From positions 565,001 to 629,000 of the forward strand of contig CAWZYM010000232.1 of the NCBI GenBank assembly GCA_963966185.1: a stretch of 64,000 nucleotides of DNA, given 5' to 3'. How positions within the stretch are numbered: the stretch's first letter is position 1; the number at the start of each line of letters is the position of its first letter. This stretch comes from Rhabditoides inermis. Lineage: Eukaryota; Nematoda; Chromadorea; Rhabditida; Rhabditidae. This document shows positions 12,476 to 23,023 of the stretch, in pieces. A program made the translations under genes and the position numbers. The notes under the pieces are model-generated. The model worked only from the letters and a program-made list of their open reading frames with translations. It ran no database searches and was not told where the DNA came from.

Positions 12476-14813
12476 CTCGCTCCTCTTTGCTTCGCACCTC
12501 TGGGAGTTACTATCAAATGATACATCTTTTCTTCGTCCTCCACTTCACAACAAGACTCGCAAAAAGAAAGGTCATTGCTCATTGACCTTTTGCGGATATT
12601 GTTATCGAGTTATGTTATTTTTATCAGTTTCATTATTTCTCAGATTCTGAAATCCATATTGTCTCACTTTTCCCATATCGTCTCACACATATCGTCTTTT
12701 TCACGCTCCAACAAATTTTGCACTTTTCCTAGCGAAATTCGAGGAATTGTCTGTAGCATTTTAAATGAAAGTGTGGGTATGTTAGTAACCTTGTTCATTC
12801 TGAAATTACCATGTACCGTATGTCACTCTCTCTTGTGGATTGCTAACGTTTGATATATTAGAGTTCACATGTGTACACATACCCGAGTGTTCGCCTGTTT
12901 CGCACTCATTCGCTTTCTGCCATCGACCTATCGCTCCTTTTTCTTCATCTAACCATCAAACGCTAGCAAATTGAAGAAAATTTCATGTAAAGATGTGTAC
13001 GGATACAGTCTAGCCTGGGGAATGCTGTCCATTGTGGCAAATGATCCAAGGTGGGCGGCGCTTTCGAAAACTGTTGTGGTCACTGAGACCCCCTATTTCA
13101 AGCTCTTTCTCTCCCTCTCTTTCTCTCTCTTTGCTCCCTCTCTTTCGTTCACCCTCTCTTCTTTCTCTCATCTTTCTCTCTTCTCCCCTTCTTTGTACCT
13201 ATTCATATGAGGACCAGTTGCCTGTCTCGCAGTATCCCGCATTCTTCGCTCATTACGATTGTCATCAGACTTACTCGGGTATAAAAACTAAGTGATTCTT
13301 CTCTCTCTCGGTGTCCCTTCACACCTTTTTGAGTCATCACTATGTGTCCTCAATCAATCACTGCATAACTTCACCTGTCCAACTCGCAATTTGAAGGCAA
13401 AAAACCATCGTCACTCCGCCGCAAAAGCGGCAAAAGGTTTTCACGTCTGTGCATAATCAAATGAGGGGCGCGTACTGTATGTGTGTAGGAGGGCCCTGGC
13501 AACGCAGTGATTCCATAAAACTCTAGCGGTTGTTCGCGCGTTTGCAGTGAAGTTTCCACGGAGCGTGGGCAGCTATTTCAAATATACTGTTTGTCTCTGA
13601 ATGTCCTTTTCCTGTCTAGCTCATTGTAATACTGATGGAGACAGGGAAATGCGATATCATCTGGCAGTTTATGATGGCTCGGAAAGTTGTTTCCATCATA
13701 TGAAATCCTACCTTTTCCTACCTTTCCCTCTTCCCTCACTCACTCTCTCTCCCCTCTCACTCTATTTTCTATTCCGGTCGAACGAAGTTCCTCCACTCTT
13801 TCCTTCTCTTTTTCACACAAACCCCGCCCCCTTCTGAACCGAAAGGAAAGAGCACATTTGAATATTTCACACCGAAATCGAGATAGTGCGTGTGTCTATA
13901 AGCACCATTGACCAGACACTTCTTTTTTTTTTTATTTGTTAACAAAAATTCCTCTCGCCTTCTTTTTTCTTCTTTCCTTCTTCCCTTTTTTGTATACAAT
14001 TGGCTATAATATGGGTTTAATGATTATATGACCAAAGAAAATAAAGTCACGCCCTAATCAGGCCAAAATAAGAATAAGAATCGATTGCTTCGATGCCGGC
14101 AAGCAGATATACATAAAAAAAGATTCCTTGTTATGCTATCACTATATTTCTCTACCTCTCCCTCCCTCTCTCCATCTCTCCCCGCCTGCGTCCCTTCCAT
14201 TATTTTCATTCGCAAATTTTTTTCTCATCTAATTGCTCTCATACAAATAATGCCCTGTTTCATACGAGAATGACTGCAAATATTTCGTTTTACGTTCTAG
14301 TGGTGTGGTGTATTAAGTTCACTAGACAAATGGGAATTTCATTAGAAACCAATCTCGACCCATATCTACAGCGATAACAGCTACCAATAAACACCATTAA
14401 TTACTATAAGAATGTGTTATTTGTCTGCGTTTCTCTACTTATGACACTTATGTATCAGTTAGTATGACAACAACGTTATTTGTATTATGTGCTAGAAGAA
14501 GTGTCGACGCGGAGTTTCGTATATTTTGTCATCGCGCTCAGAATACCTCGACCTTTTTGAATGATGCGAGCACTCGTTTGTCCGAATTCGAGAACCCAGA
14601 CTCGACTGAGGGGTAGTAGGGGTGCATGTGTGTAGGATGGGCGTACATACTTCCTGTATGTTGTGCTACTCCCGTCTTTCTCTCTCTCTCTCTTTTCTTC
14701 TCAAGTGTGATCCCATATCCTGTCATATCTCGAGTGTTTTACTCATATCGTATTATGATTAAACGCTGGAGACAATGTTATGCATTGCTTATTCAAGTAT
14801 GTTCCATATTTAG
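11485..14813. other. Gene-poor stretch rich in CT tracts
   Basis: 3.3 kb without a spliceable conserved frame on either strand. It contains (CT)n tracts at about 12006-12091 and 12430-12473 and pyrimidine-rich patches at about 13105-13195 and 13710-13830. It may include the GPCR promoter and upstream non-coding exons. Confidence 0.5.
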
Positions 14814-14828
14814 GCAAAGGTGGAGGAA

Positions 14829-17191
14829 ATGGAAGAAAGGTGCCGCCAGCTGATGGCAGAAGACCTCACGCTAGCCATCGAGACGTGCGGATGCCACGCG
14901 GTGAGTACCTCTCTCTCTCTCTCTCTCTTTCTCTCTCACTCTCTCTCCCTCTCTCCCTCTTTCTCTCTCTCCCCCCCCTCTCCCGACCACACTGTAGATC
15001 AACTCATTCCCGCAATGAACGACCTCTCATTCAATTACAATAGGTGGCGCTGAGGGCACGTATGAATTTTCAGCTATATCTCTCTCCCTCTCTCTCTCTC
15101 CCCTCTTTCTCTCTCTATCTTTCTCTCTCTGCCTCTCTCTCTCCCGACATTCCAATCCGGATCGCCTCACCCGATACTCATTCGACCGAGCGCTTACATC
15201 TCTCACCTACTGTACGGGAAACAATATACAGCTTCCACAGTTTAAAAAAATCCTGGGGTCCTAGCACGACTTCCCTGTTGTTTCAGATGCAGCCCCTGGT
15301 GGCGGCGGGCAACCTGCACTGTGAGCCGTTTCCGTTCTCTCACTCGGCGGCTGTCGAGCTGGCATACAACGTCCTCTTCTCCTCCACTATCACTGTCGCC
15401 CTCATCGGAAATGCCACAGTCATATGGTACGTTCACGAGAAACGTATCGATTCTACCGAAACGTATGCATAGAAAGGTATCGCGGGGCAACGTAACGCTG
15501 AACAGATTTCGTCTCGCTATAGACACGATTCGTTCCACTAAACTGTTTTTGTTCATCGCGGATCAACTGCATTGTAATCACAAATTCTCGTTGATCTGCT
15601 TGTTATCGCATAAGTAACACTGCATGGTATCTCTCTATTGAGTTCAGCGCAGCTAAAACGATATCGTGTACAGTCAATTACCGCAGATATCGTATTATGA
15701 CGGTAGCGGGGTAGCGGTGTAAATTGTTTTCATACTGTGTGAGTAATATGTGGTGGAGTTGTGAGACATGGATGAAAGAGGGGGTTCTTTCACAGCCTAG
15801 CGTCTCCCTTTTCAAGCACTCGTCGAGTGTTTTCTCCTCCCGCTAACTTCTCCTTTTTTCAAAAATAACTGACCGTGAATCAGTGGAGGAAGAGTAAAAA
15901 TACATCCGGGATATCTAAGAGTGGATTTCAATATTCAAAAATACGTAATTATTCAACACAATGTTTGACAAAAACGCTAGCATAGTTCGGAACTCATCAG
16001 AAATACACGTACATGACACAATTTTCTGAAGATTGTTTTTTTAGAAGATAAATGATTTTTAGGATCGTGTTGTTTCACGAGCGCATGCGCACTGTCACCA
16101 ACTACTACCTACTGAATCTGGCGATCGCAGACGCCTCCATATCCATATTCAACACAGGCTTCACATGGAGCTACAACTTCTATTACATTTGGAGGTACGC
16201 GGTTATGTGGTAGTGGGTAGTGCGTGCATACATAAACATATTTATCGCGTGTCCATTATACGCTTACCCTATTAGAGTGATGTTAATATATTCTTTCTTT
16301 CTCTCATTTATTCCCCCTTCTTCTTCTAGTGTCACGCATATCTTGTTTATGTGCGAAAAAACACAAAGTATTTTTCCGAGAGAACAGGAAAAATGGAAAT
16401 CTGAATCAACTCGTTGTGGATGTGATGATGATGAGATTGGACTGAATGCACGTTGTGTTTTGTCATCTCTCCATCTATCTCCCTCCCTCCCTCTCTCCCT
16501 CCCTCCCTCCTTCCTTCTCTTTTTCTCTTTCTCCTTCCTTATCTCACTTCCCCACCTCTCTCTCTCAGAGGTTCATTCGAGATGCCAGGTGTTGATAAGT
16601 CATTTGGGTTATGGATGTAATTGATCTCACCCTGTTATTTTTCTTTGTTGCTCGTTCTTTCGGGGATTAGAAGATTATAAGCCAATTCGGCTGGTGCACT
16701 TGAAAGGACTTCGAGAGGCGAGGCAACTCCAAGAATTCACTTCAAATTTAGGCACAGTAATTGAATTGATACATATGCGATCGCGTAGAGCAAATTGATT
16801 CATGAAACCACTCACTATCGTTCCGCTCTTTTTTCTCGTTCCCTATCATTCCCTCTCTTTCCCTCTCTACTCTCTTTCTCTCCATGTTTTCCAAAACGTG
16901 TACAGCGTATATTAATTACTGCTCTTTTCCCACTCGTTCCCTCTTTCTTGAGATGCATTCGGATAACATTTATAGTGGATTGAGTACAGGAAGAAAGAGG
17001 AAATTAAAATCCCGTCTTCGTTCACATGTGTGATGTGTCGTCAAGGAGAAGAACTGAAAGCAACTTGCTGACAAGTGATAGGGCACTCCCTCTCTCCCTC
17101 CCTCTCTCCCTCCCTCCCTCTCTCTTCCTCTCTCCCTCCCTCTCTCCCTCCCTCCCTCTCTCTCCCTCTCTCCCTCCCTCCCTCTCTCTCC

Positions 17192-17254
<63 letters not shown>

Positions 17255-20200
17255 CACAGAACGCACACAAAAGGGTAACTCAATTCCTGAAGGGAATAAT
17301 CAAACTCTTCGATAAACCGAAAATGCGCCTGCACAACATTTCATTAAAAGATATATTACACGAGGTATGTAGTACGTGTATCACACCACAACTCAAAGCA
17401 CATATGGAAGAATATGCAAATTTCCAGGTTCGGCGAGTTCTACTGTCGGATGAACAATCTGATGGGTATCACTCCCATCTGTGCGAGTGTGTTCACAATG
17501 ATTGTCATGAGTATCGACAGGTAGTTTTTTTATCATTCATTTTTAAATGTTTTGAATTGTATAGTATTTCATCGGGTGTGTTTGTGTAAATTGACTACAA
17601 AACAGATACAGATACCGGTTCGATCATGCGTTTGATAATGAGCCAGCTGAAAACGGAAGCTGCAGCAGTAGTAATTTTGCAGCGGTATATATATATACGC
17701 AAGTAACCGTCTCATATCAACAACGATACCGTGAAAAGCAAATAAGCGAGAGTAGGAGTGAGACGAGAGACAAGTGAACAAGCGGCCAGACAGGGGCTAG
17801 ACACTGCGGTCAACCTTCGCACGCCTACTCTCATTAATCATTAACTTCACTGAACGGAAAGCTATAACAGACACCTGAACCTGAATTTCCAAATGCAAAA
17901 TTACAGTACTCCGAATCCGGCGTACAGTACCCTTGCAGGTACTACGCCATCGTGCACCCGCTGCGCCGTCGACCGGGGAAGAAGGCTACTGTGGCGATGA
18001 TCTGTCTGGTGTGGGCACTGGCCATTGTATGCGGGGTGCCGGCTGCACTCGCAAGCAAAGTAGAGGTATGGCCTCGTTCACACGTCATTATGCACTATAA
18101 TATATAATATATATTTATTTACACTTGTTAGCATTAATATTTTACAACACCCGAAGGCCCTGTCGAGCACTTACTCGGGCTGTGAAATTTTTCTCTGTCG
18201 AGAGAGAAATGTGACGAGAGAAAAGAAATAACATAACAAACGCATTGTAGAAGAAATGGAAGACTCACAGAGTGAATAATAATGAATGTAGGCAGTACAA
18301 TGGAAGTGCGCTGACGATCGATGAATCAGAAGTTGAATTGAAAAGAGAAGAGACTCAAATCAAAAGGATGGAAACAGATAACAATGCAAAACGTTACGAA
18401 AGCTGTTGAATATTGAAAGGAATTAAAAGTGACATTCGGTGGTGACAAAACATGAATGTGAATGATATTTGATACAACAATAAGAAAGACAAAAGAAATA
18501 ATAGAGAGACAATTAGCGACTCATCTTGATCCATGGTCCAGGCGCAGACAGTTTGTTGAGCTCGAGGTCCCTCACAGTCCACTCCCGGCGGCCGGCGGCG
18601 TCATTTCTTTCTATGGCGGTCTTCCAGGATGAGGCGTACTTGGCGGAGTCTTCTGGGTGTAGTCAGGTCTGGCCCTCGCGGGACAGCCCCTACCCATACA
18701 GTCCGTGTTGAATCTCCTAATGAAAGTGGCAGCGTCGGCGGGGCAGGTGAACTTGGCGAGAAGAGTGAGGAATTCGGATCCATCGCGATCAGCCACAATC
18801 CGGCAGTCGGTGATCTTTAGATCGAACATGGTGGCTTTTTCAATGAATCGGGATCGATCGGAACGAAGAACGCGAGTGATGATGACATTTCGCTTTCTCT
18901 CCTCTTCAGACGAAACAGCGACAATAGGAATCGGTGTCGAAACGGGAACGGGGTGACTCACAGTGAATTCTTTTTGGAGTTCTTCGATTGGCTGTCGCAG
19001 CTCCTCGATCTGCTCCTCCAGGGTGACGATAGTCTCGTTGACCAGCTTGCACAGCCGTTGTCCCAGAGTGGAACTGAGCTCGTCGAATATTTGGGTGACG
19101 TAGTCCCGCATGTCATTGAAAGAACTCAAAAGGGCAGTAGGCGAGCAATCAGTAGGGAGGGGCGGAAGAGAAGATACAGAATCATCAGGAATAGTGTCGG
19201 AACAGGGCAGTTTGGCTGAATTCTTGGACGACTTGGCAGATGTTTTGCCTTTCGGCATGGCGAGAGAAACAGCCGCTCAGCGCGAGAGAAAGAGCAGAGT
19301 GAGAGAAAGAGCAGAATGTTAACCTCACAGCACGTGAAAGTTAACTATTAACCTCTTTTTCCCAGACAATAGACCTTGAAACACGCTCTGTAATGATCTA
19401 ACACCACGAGGCTAGATAAGAAGATGTTTTAGGTGAACATCTTCTACGACAACTCTTCGGGTGTTCTGGAGGACCCGCTGTGTCTGTCTGACAACTTCCC
19501 CGACGGAACAGCCGACGACTCGCAGCTGTTCGCCATGTACGTATACTTCCGTTGATTTCTCGGTTTATGATCGAATTCAGGTACAACAACGCTCTGACCG
19601 TGTTGGAGTACGTGCTTCCGCTTCTCGTTCTCTCGGTCGCCTACTTCCGGGCGGGAATGGTGCTGAGGTAGGTTGTCTATATTGATATTCGTTCTCACTC
19701 TACATCTGTTTTCAGACGCAAGGAGCAACTGGGCGACAGTCAGCACCAGCGGAATGTGGCCAGCAAACGGAAGGTATACTTATACTTGCTTCCTGCATTT
19801 CACGTGCTGTGATTGCGTCCATGTCGAAATGGATACTTTTCGGCTGACTGCGAGTGCAATCGCCCGAACTATTTCTAATCCGGGATATCCGGATTTATAG
19901 TTTTGAATTATTTTGCGATATTATGTACTCTGTACACATATGATTCATAAACAGACCAGGAATCTAGAATACGTATTTATTGAGTGTGGGTGTGTATGCG
20001 TGTATGTATGTGAGGGTGGGGGGTGGATGGATATTGCAATTTTTGTCACTGTTTTCAAACGAAACGCATTGATGAATGAATTGAGGCGGAAGACGCGTTC
20101 ATGAGCTTTTATTGTGTTTATGGTATGGTGTGAAAGATGTGTTCAATGCAATAATATTTGACGTTAATTAATAAATCTGATGCGGAAATTGTGTACACCA

Positions 20201-21322
20201 CCAGATATCCAGAACAGAAAACAACTGATGTGTTCTCTAGTGGAAATATTGACTTATTCCGAACGAACGATGAACAAAAAATAGTATGTAGGCCACGCAA
20301 TCTTTTCCAGGCATCTAACATGCTTTGGATCGTGGTCTTCATCTTTCTGGTCGTCTGGTTCCCCTACCACGCCTACTTCCTCTTCATCAACTACGGAGGT
20401 GTACTGGCTATGGACAGGTGTGTTTGTTTGGTCATTTGTTTTTCGTTTTTGATTACTTTTTGTTTCAGAAAGACAGTTCTGTACGCGTACGTGAATATCT
20501 ACTGGCTGGGCATGTCTTCATCCATGTATAATCCCATCATATACTACTTCATGAACAAGAGGTGCGACATGGTTGTGCTTTGTGTGTTGCACGATTCTCA
20601 CTAAAAAAAAGTGTTGCTCTTGCGTAAATGAGAAGTTGTGGCAGGTTATGACAGGAAGAAGTCTCCACTGCGCCACTGTACAAATTACAAACGTGATAGT
20701 TTGCAAAAATGAAACATATGGATTTTTGATTCTGTAACTCATACATATACCTAGAACCTAGACTTCTGAAAAAGCACGTGAATGTATGTGCGTCAGTAAT
20801 TGCGTTTAATCTAAAGCACCAACTATAGGCAAGAAAAAACAATTTGTAAATAAGGAATGATCATTTCTTCTTACATCTCCATCTATGTTCACTAAACATT
20901 AGTCTATAAGAAAGCATGACTAATTTAGTTGTCTGAACAAGCGTTATGCACACATGTGACTTCAGAAATCATAAACACAGTACTTATGTTATATTATATA
21001 ATCCTAGGATCTTTGACATCAATGATGGTTCTTGCAGGTTCCGAGTTGGTTTCCACTACGCTTTCCGCTGGCTGCCCTATGTCCGATCAGTCAAGGCGGA
21101 ATACTGCGATCTGCTCTCTACAAAGGTAAAGGAAATCTTTATTTTGATCAGCCTGATTCCGAATGGTATCATGATGGGATAACTAGTAGCAAAAACAATC
21201 CTACACTACTTCATTTTCAGGCTCGCAATCATCCGAAGACAATGGGCGCGTATGTTTCCGTGTCAATCAGTGAGAAAAGCAAGAAGACGGCCGAACAAAG
21301 AAAGAGCAAGCAGTTCATCTGA
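14829..21322 (+). CDS. Tachykinin (neurokinin)-receptor-like GPCR, about 400 aa
   Basis: Exons 14829-14900 (exon acceptor at 14813), 15287-15426, 16063-16194, 17428-17520, 17939-18065, 19433-19536, 19581-19667, 19716-19773, 20311-20417, 20469-20561, 21038-21125, 21221-21322 (TGA) join in phase. It is a rhodopsin-class seven-helix receptor: GN in TM1, YYLLNLAIADA in TM2, a TM3 end MSIDRYYAIVHPL (DRY region), WFPYHAYF in TM6, and SSSMYNPIIYYFMNKRFRVG in TM7 and helix 8. The TM7 region matches tachykinin receptors best, so a neuropeptide ligand at the plasma membrane of neurons or muscle is expected. The start is less certain: the first exon (MEERCRQL...) joins in phase, but an ATG also opens exon 15287. 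The 1.37-kb intron 18066-19432 carries an antisense retroelement-like ORF. A second possible last exon lies at 21899. Confidence 0.88.
17085..17249. repeat. (CT)n/(CCCT)n microsatellite in a GPCR intron
   Basis: About 165 bp of almost pure pyrimidine, CCCTCCCT units grading into (CT)n, in intron 16195-17427. Confidence 0.9.
18513..19258 (-). pseudogene. Retroelement ORF1-like protein, frameshifted, antisense in GPCR intron
   Basis: The reverse strand from ATG 19258 encodes about 205 residues. There is a Ser/Pro-rich N-terminus, then a coiled-coil-like segment (LEEQIEELRQPIEELQKEF), then an RRM-like stretch (KRNVIITRVLRSDRS, IVADRDGSEFLTLLAKF, ADAATFIRRFN) and a basic GRGCPARARPDYTQ motif. 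Near 18640 the frame shifts. The neighbouring frame continues with SAKYASSWKTAIERND, REWTVRDLELNKL and ends with TAA at 18513-18515. The layout (coiled coil, RRM-like domain, basic tail) recalls ORF1 proteins of non-LTR retrotransposons. No ORF2 follows downstream. Another reading is a nematode-specific repeated gene family of unknown role. Confidence 0.55.
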
Positions 21323-21898
21323 GGGCCTGCCTAGAAACGCCTACTCACCATTCAATGTCCGTTCAGACACAGTGCTTACCATACCGATGTTTTCGTTATG
21401 CGGGTATAAGTATGTTTGTGTTTTTTTTTGTTTTTTGAAGTGTTGTGGATATGAATAAATGTGATGTGCTAATCGTAAAAGTCCAGGAGACTTTCTCATC
21501 AGTTTTTACGAAGCTTTCTTGTTTTCAAAATCGCATACAATTCGCACCCGAATCGTACGATTTGGTACCGATTACGATTCGTGACGTGCGAGGAAATAGA
21601 TTACGATTTACGATTACGAAAAGTCTGTCTAGTCCCGGAGTTTTAGCGTTTTTTGTCTTCTTTTTGTGTGATGATAATAATGCCAATATTTTATGTTCAC
21701 CTCACTCATTGATCTTTCTTCACTCATAGTTCAAACCACTCGTTCTTTTCCGAGATCCTTTCAAACAAATTCGACAACACGACAAAAAACAAGAAAAAAC
21801 TATTTCGAGCAACTTTCCTTCCGTAATCTCTTCGGGGATCACAGTTACAAACTGAATAGTAACATCGGTAACTGATATGTTGTATGTTGTCGTTGCAG

Positions 21899-22024
21899 CG
21901 TGGCTTTGAGGATGTCATTCCGCACTTCTCTCTCTCGCTCGGATTGTGGCCTGATCCTCAGGACTCGCTTGCTGGTCGTCCGAGTGTGACGCGTGTTCCG
22001 CATCATCACATCACGTCCACATGA
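21899..22024 (+). CDS. Candidate alternative last exon of the GPCR
   Basis: Behind a good acceptor (CGTTGCAG) a 42-codon frame runs to TGA at 22022-22024 (ending VTRVPHHHITST). It is phase 0, the same phase as the exon ending at 21125, so it could replace the exon 21221-21322 and give a different cytoplasmic tail. A phase-2 join from a GTATGT donor inside the upstream last exon is also open. Expression evidence is needed to accept it. Confidence 0.35.
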   Translation, partial: RGFEDVIPHFSLSLGLWPDPQDSLAGRPSVTRVPHHHITST

Positions 22025-22089
22025 ACAGCGACTTATTCTGAAAAACATAATCGTACGGTGATATATATACTGTTCGCCACTGCCGCTCT

Positions 22090-22211
22090 TGTTCAGTGTC
22101 TCCTTTCTCGTACTCTACTTCGCAGCCGTGCGTTGTGCCGGAAAGAATCTCGGAGCTGTGGAGTTTCTGAAAAGCAACGATGACGACACTCTCGATGCGT
22201 GTGTTCAGATG
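22090..22211 (+). other. Isolated open frame, possible stray exon
   Basis: One frame reads SVSFLVLYFAAVRCAGKNLG followed by AVEFLKSNDDDTLDACVQ, with a hydrophobic start and G/C-favouring third positions unlike the flanks. An AG acceptor (TTCAG) precedes it in another phase. No partner exon could be joined convincingly. It may be a remnant of a duplicated gene. Confidence 0.25.
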
Positions 22212-22379
22212 TGTATCATTTCATAACTTTTGATCCCCACTCAATTTGGCGGTCAGCCGAGTGTTTTCGATTCCCGCCTTTACAACCAAACTTCGATTCA
22301 GGAGAAAAAAAGAGATTGATGGGAGCAAAGAAGCACACAGAACGGTATGATCTTATCTTCTTATCGCATACAAGAGGGG

Positions 22380-22415
22380 GGAGAGAGAGAAAGAAGAGAG
22401 AGAAAGAGAGTGGAA

Positions 22416-22463
<48 letters not shown>
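22380..22463. repeat. (GA)n microsatellite
   Basis: Purine tract, AG repeats with AAG interruptions, in the spacer between the GPCR and the TMEM272-like array. Confidence 0.9.
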
Positions 22464-22464
<1 letters not shown>

Positions 22465-23023
22465 TGCCACTGTTTGGTGGGAGAGTGCTAAAAACGCAAC
22501 ACCAACAGTGATTTACTTCTCTCGGTTTTCTTCATATGTTGTTGATCACGGGACGGACAGATTGTGATGAATCCAGAATTGGAAAAAAGTTAGTTGTGTT
22601 TGGATGGTTTATCATGGACGTCCTACGAAACCTATAATTCACATCTTTAATGGCAACCACTGTTTGATTCGGTGCAACATGGTGCCGAAATAGATCTGGA
22701 AAGTTGACGGGAACGTTATTTAGCCTACAAACTCAAAAATCGGTTCTAGAATTCTAGAATGAGGAGAGCTTCCGAAGCGAGCAGGAATGCAAAGATGCGA
22801 ACAATCATATTTACAGGAAGGGGTAAGGGGTAGGCTCAATTATATAACTGTTGTGTGTCTCCTTTGGACAAAACAGTTCCCCCCCCCCGGCTCTCACGTG
22901 TTAAGTTATTACAGCCATTCCGATTTCTGTCACCATCTCGCGATTCCTTGTTTGACAAGAAGTCAAGAAATCAACCTGCAGTGGGTGTCTGTGGGAGCGC
23001 GTGGTCATTGTCGACCAGTCAAC

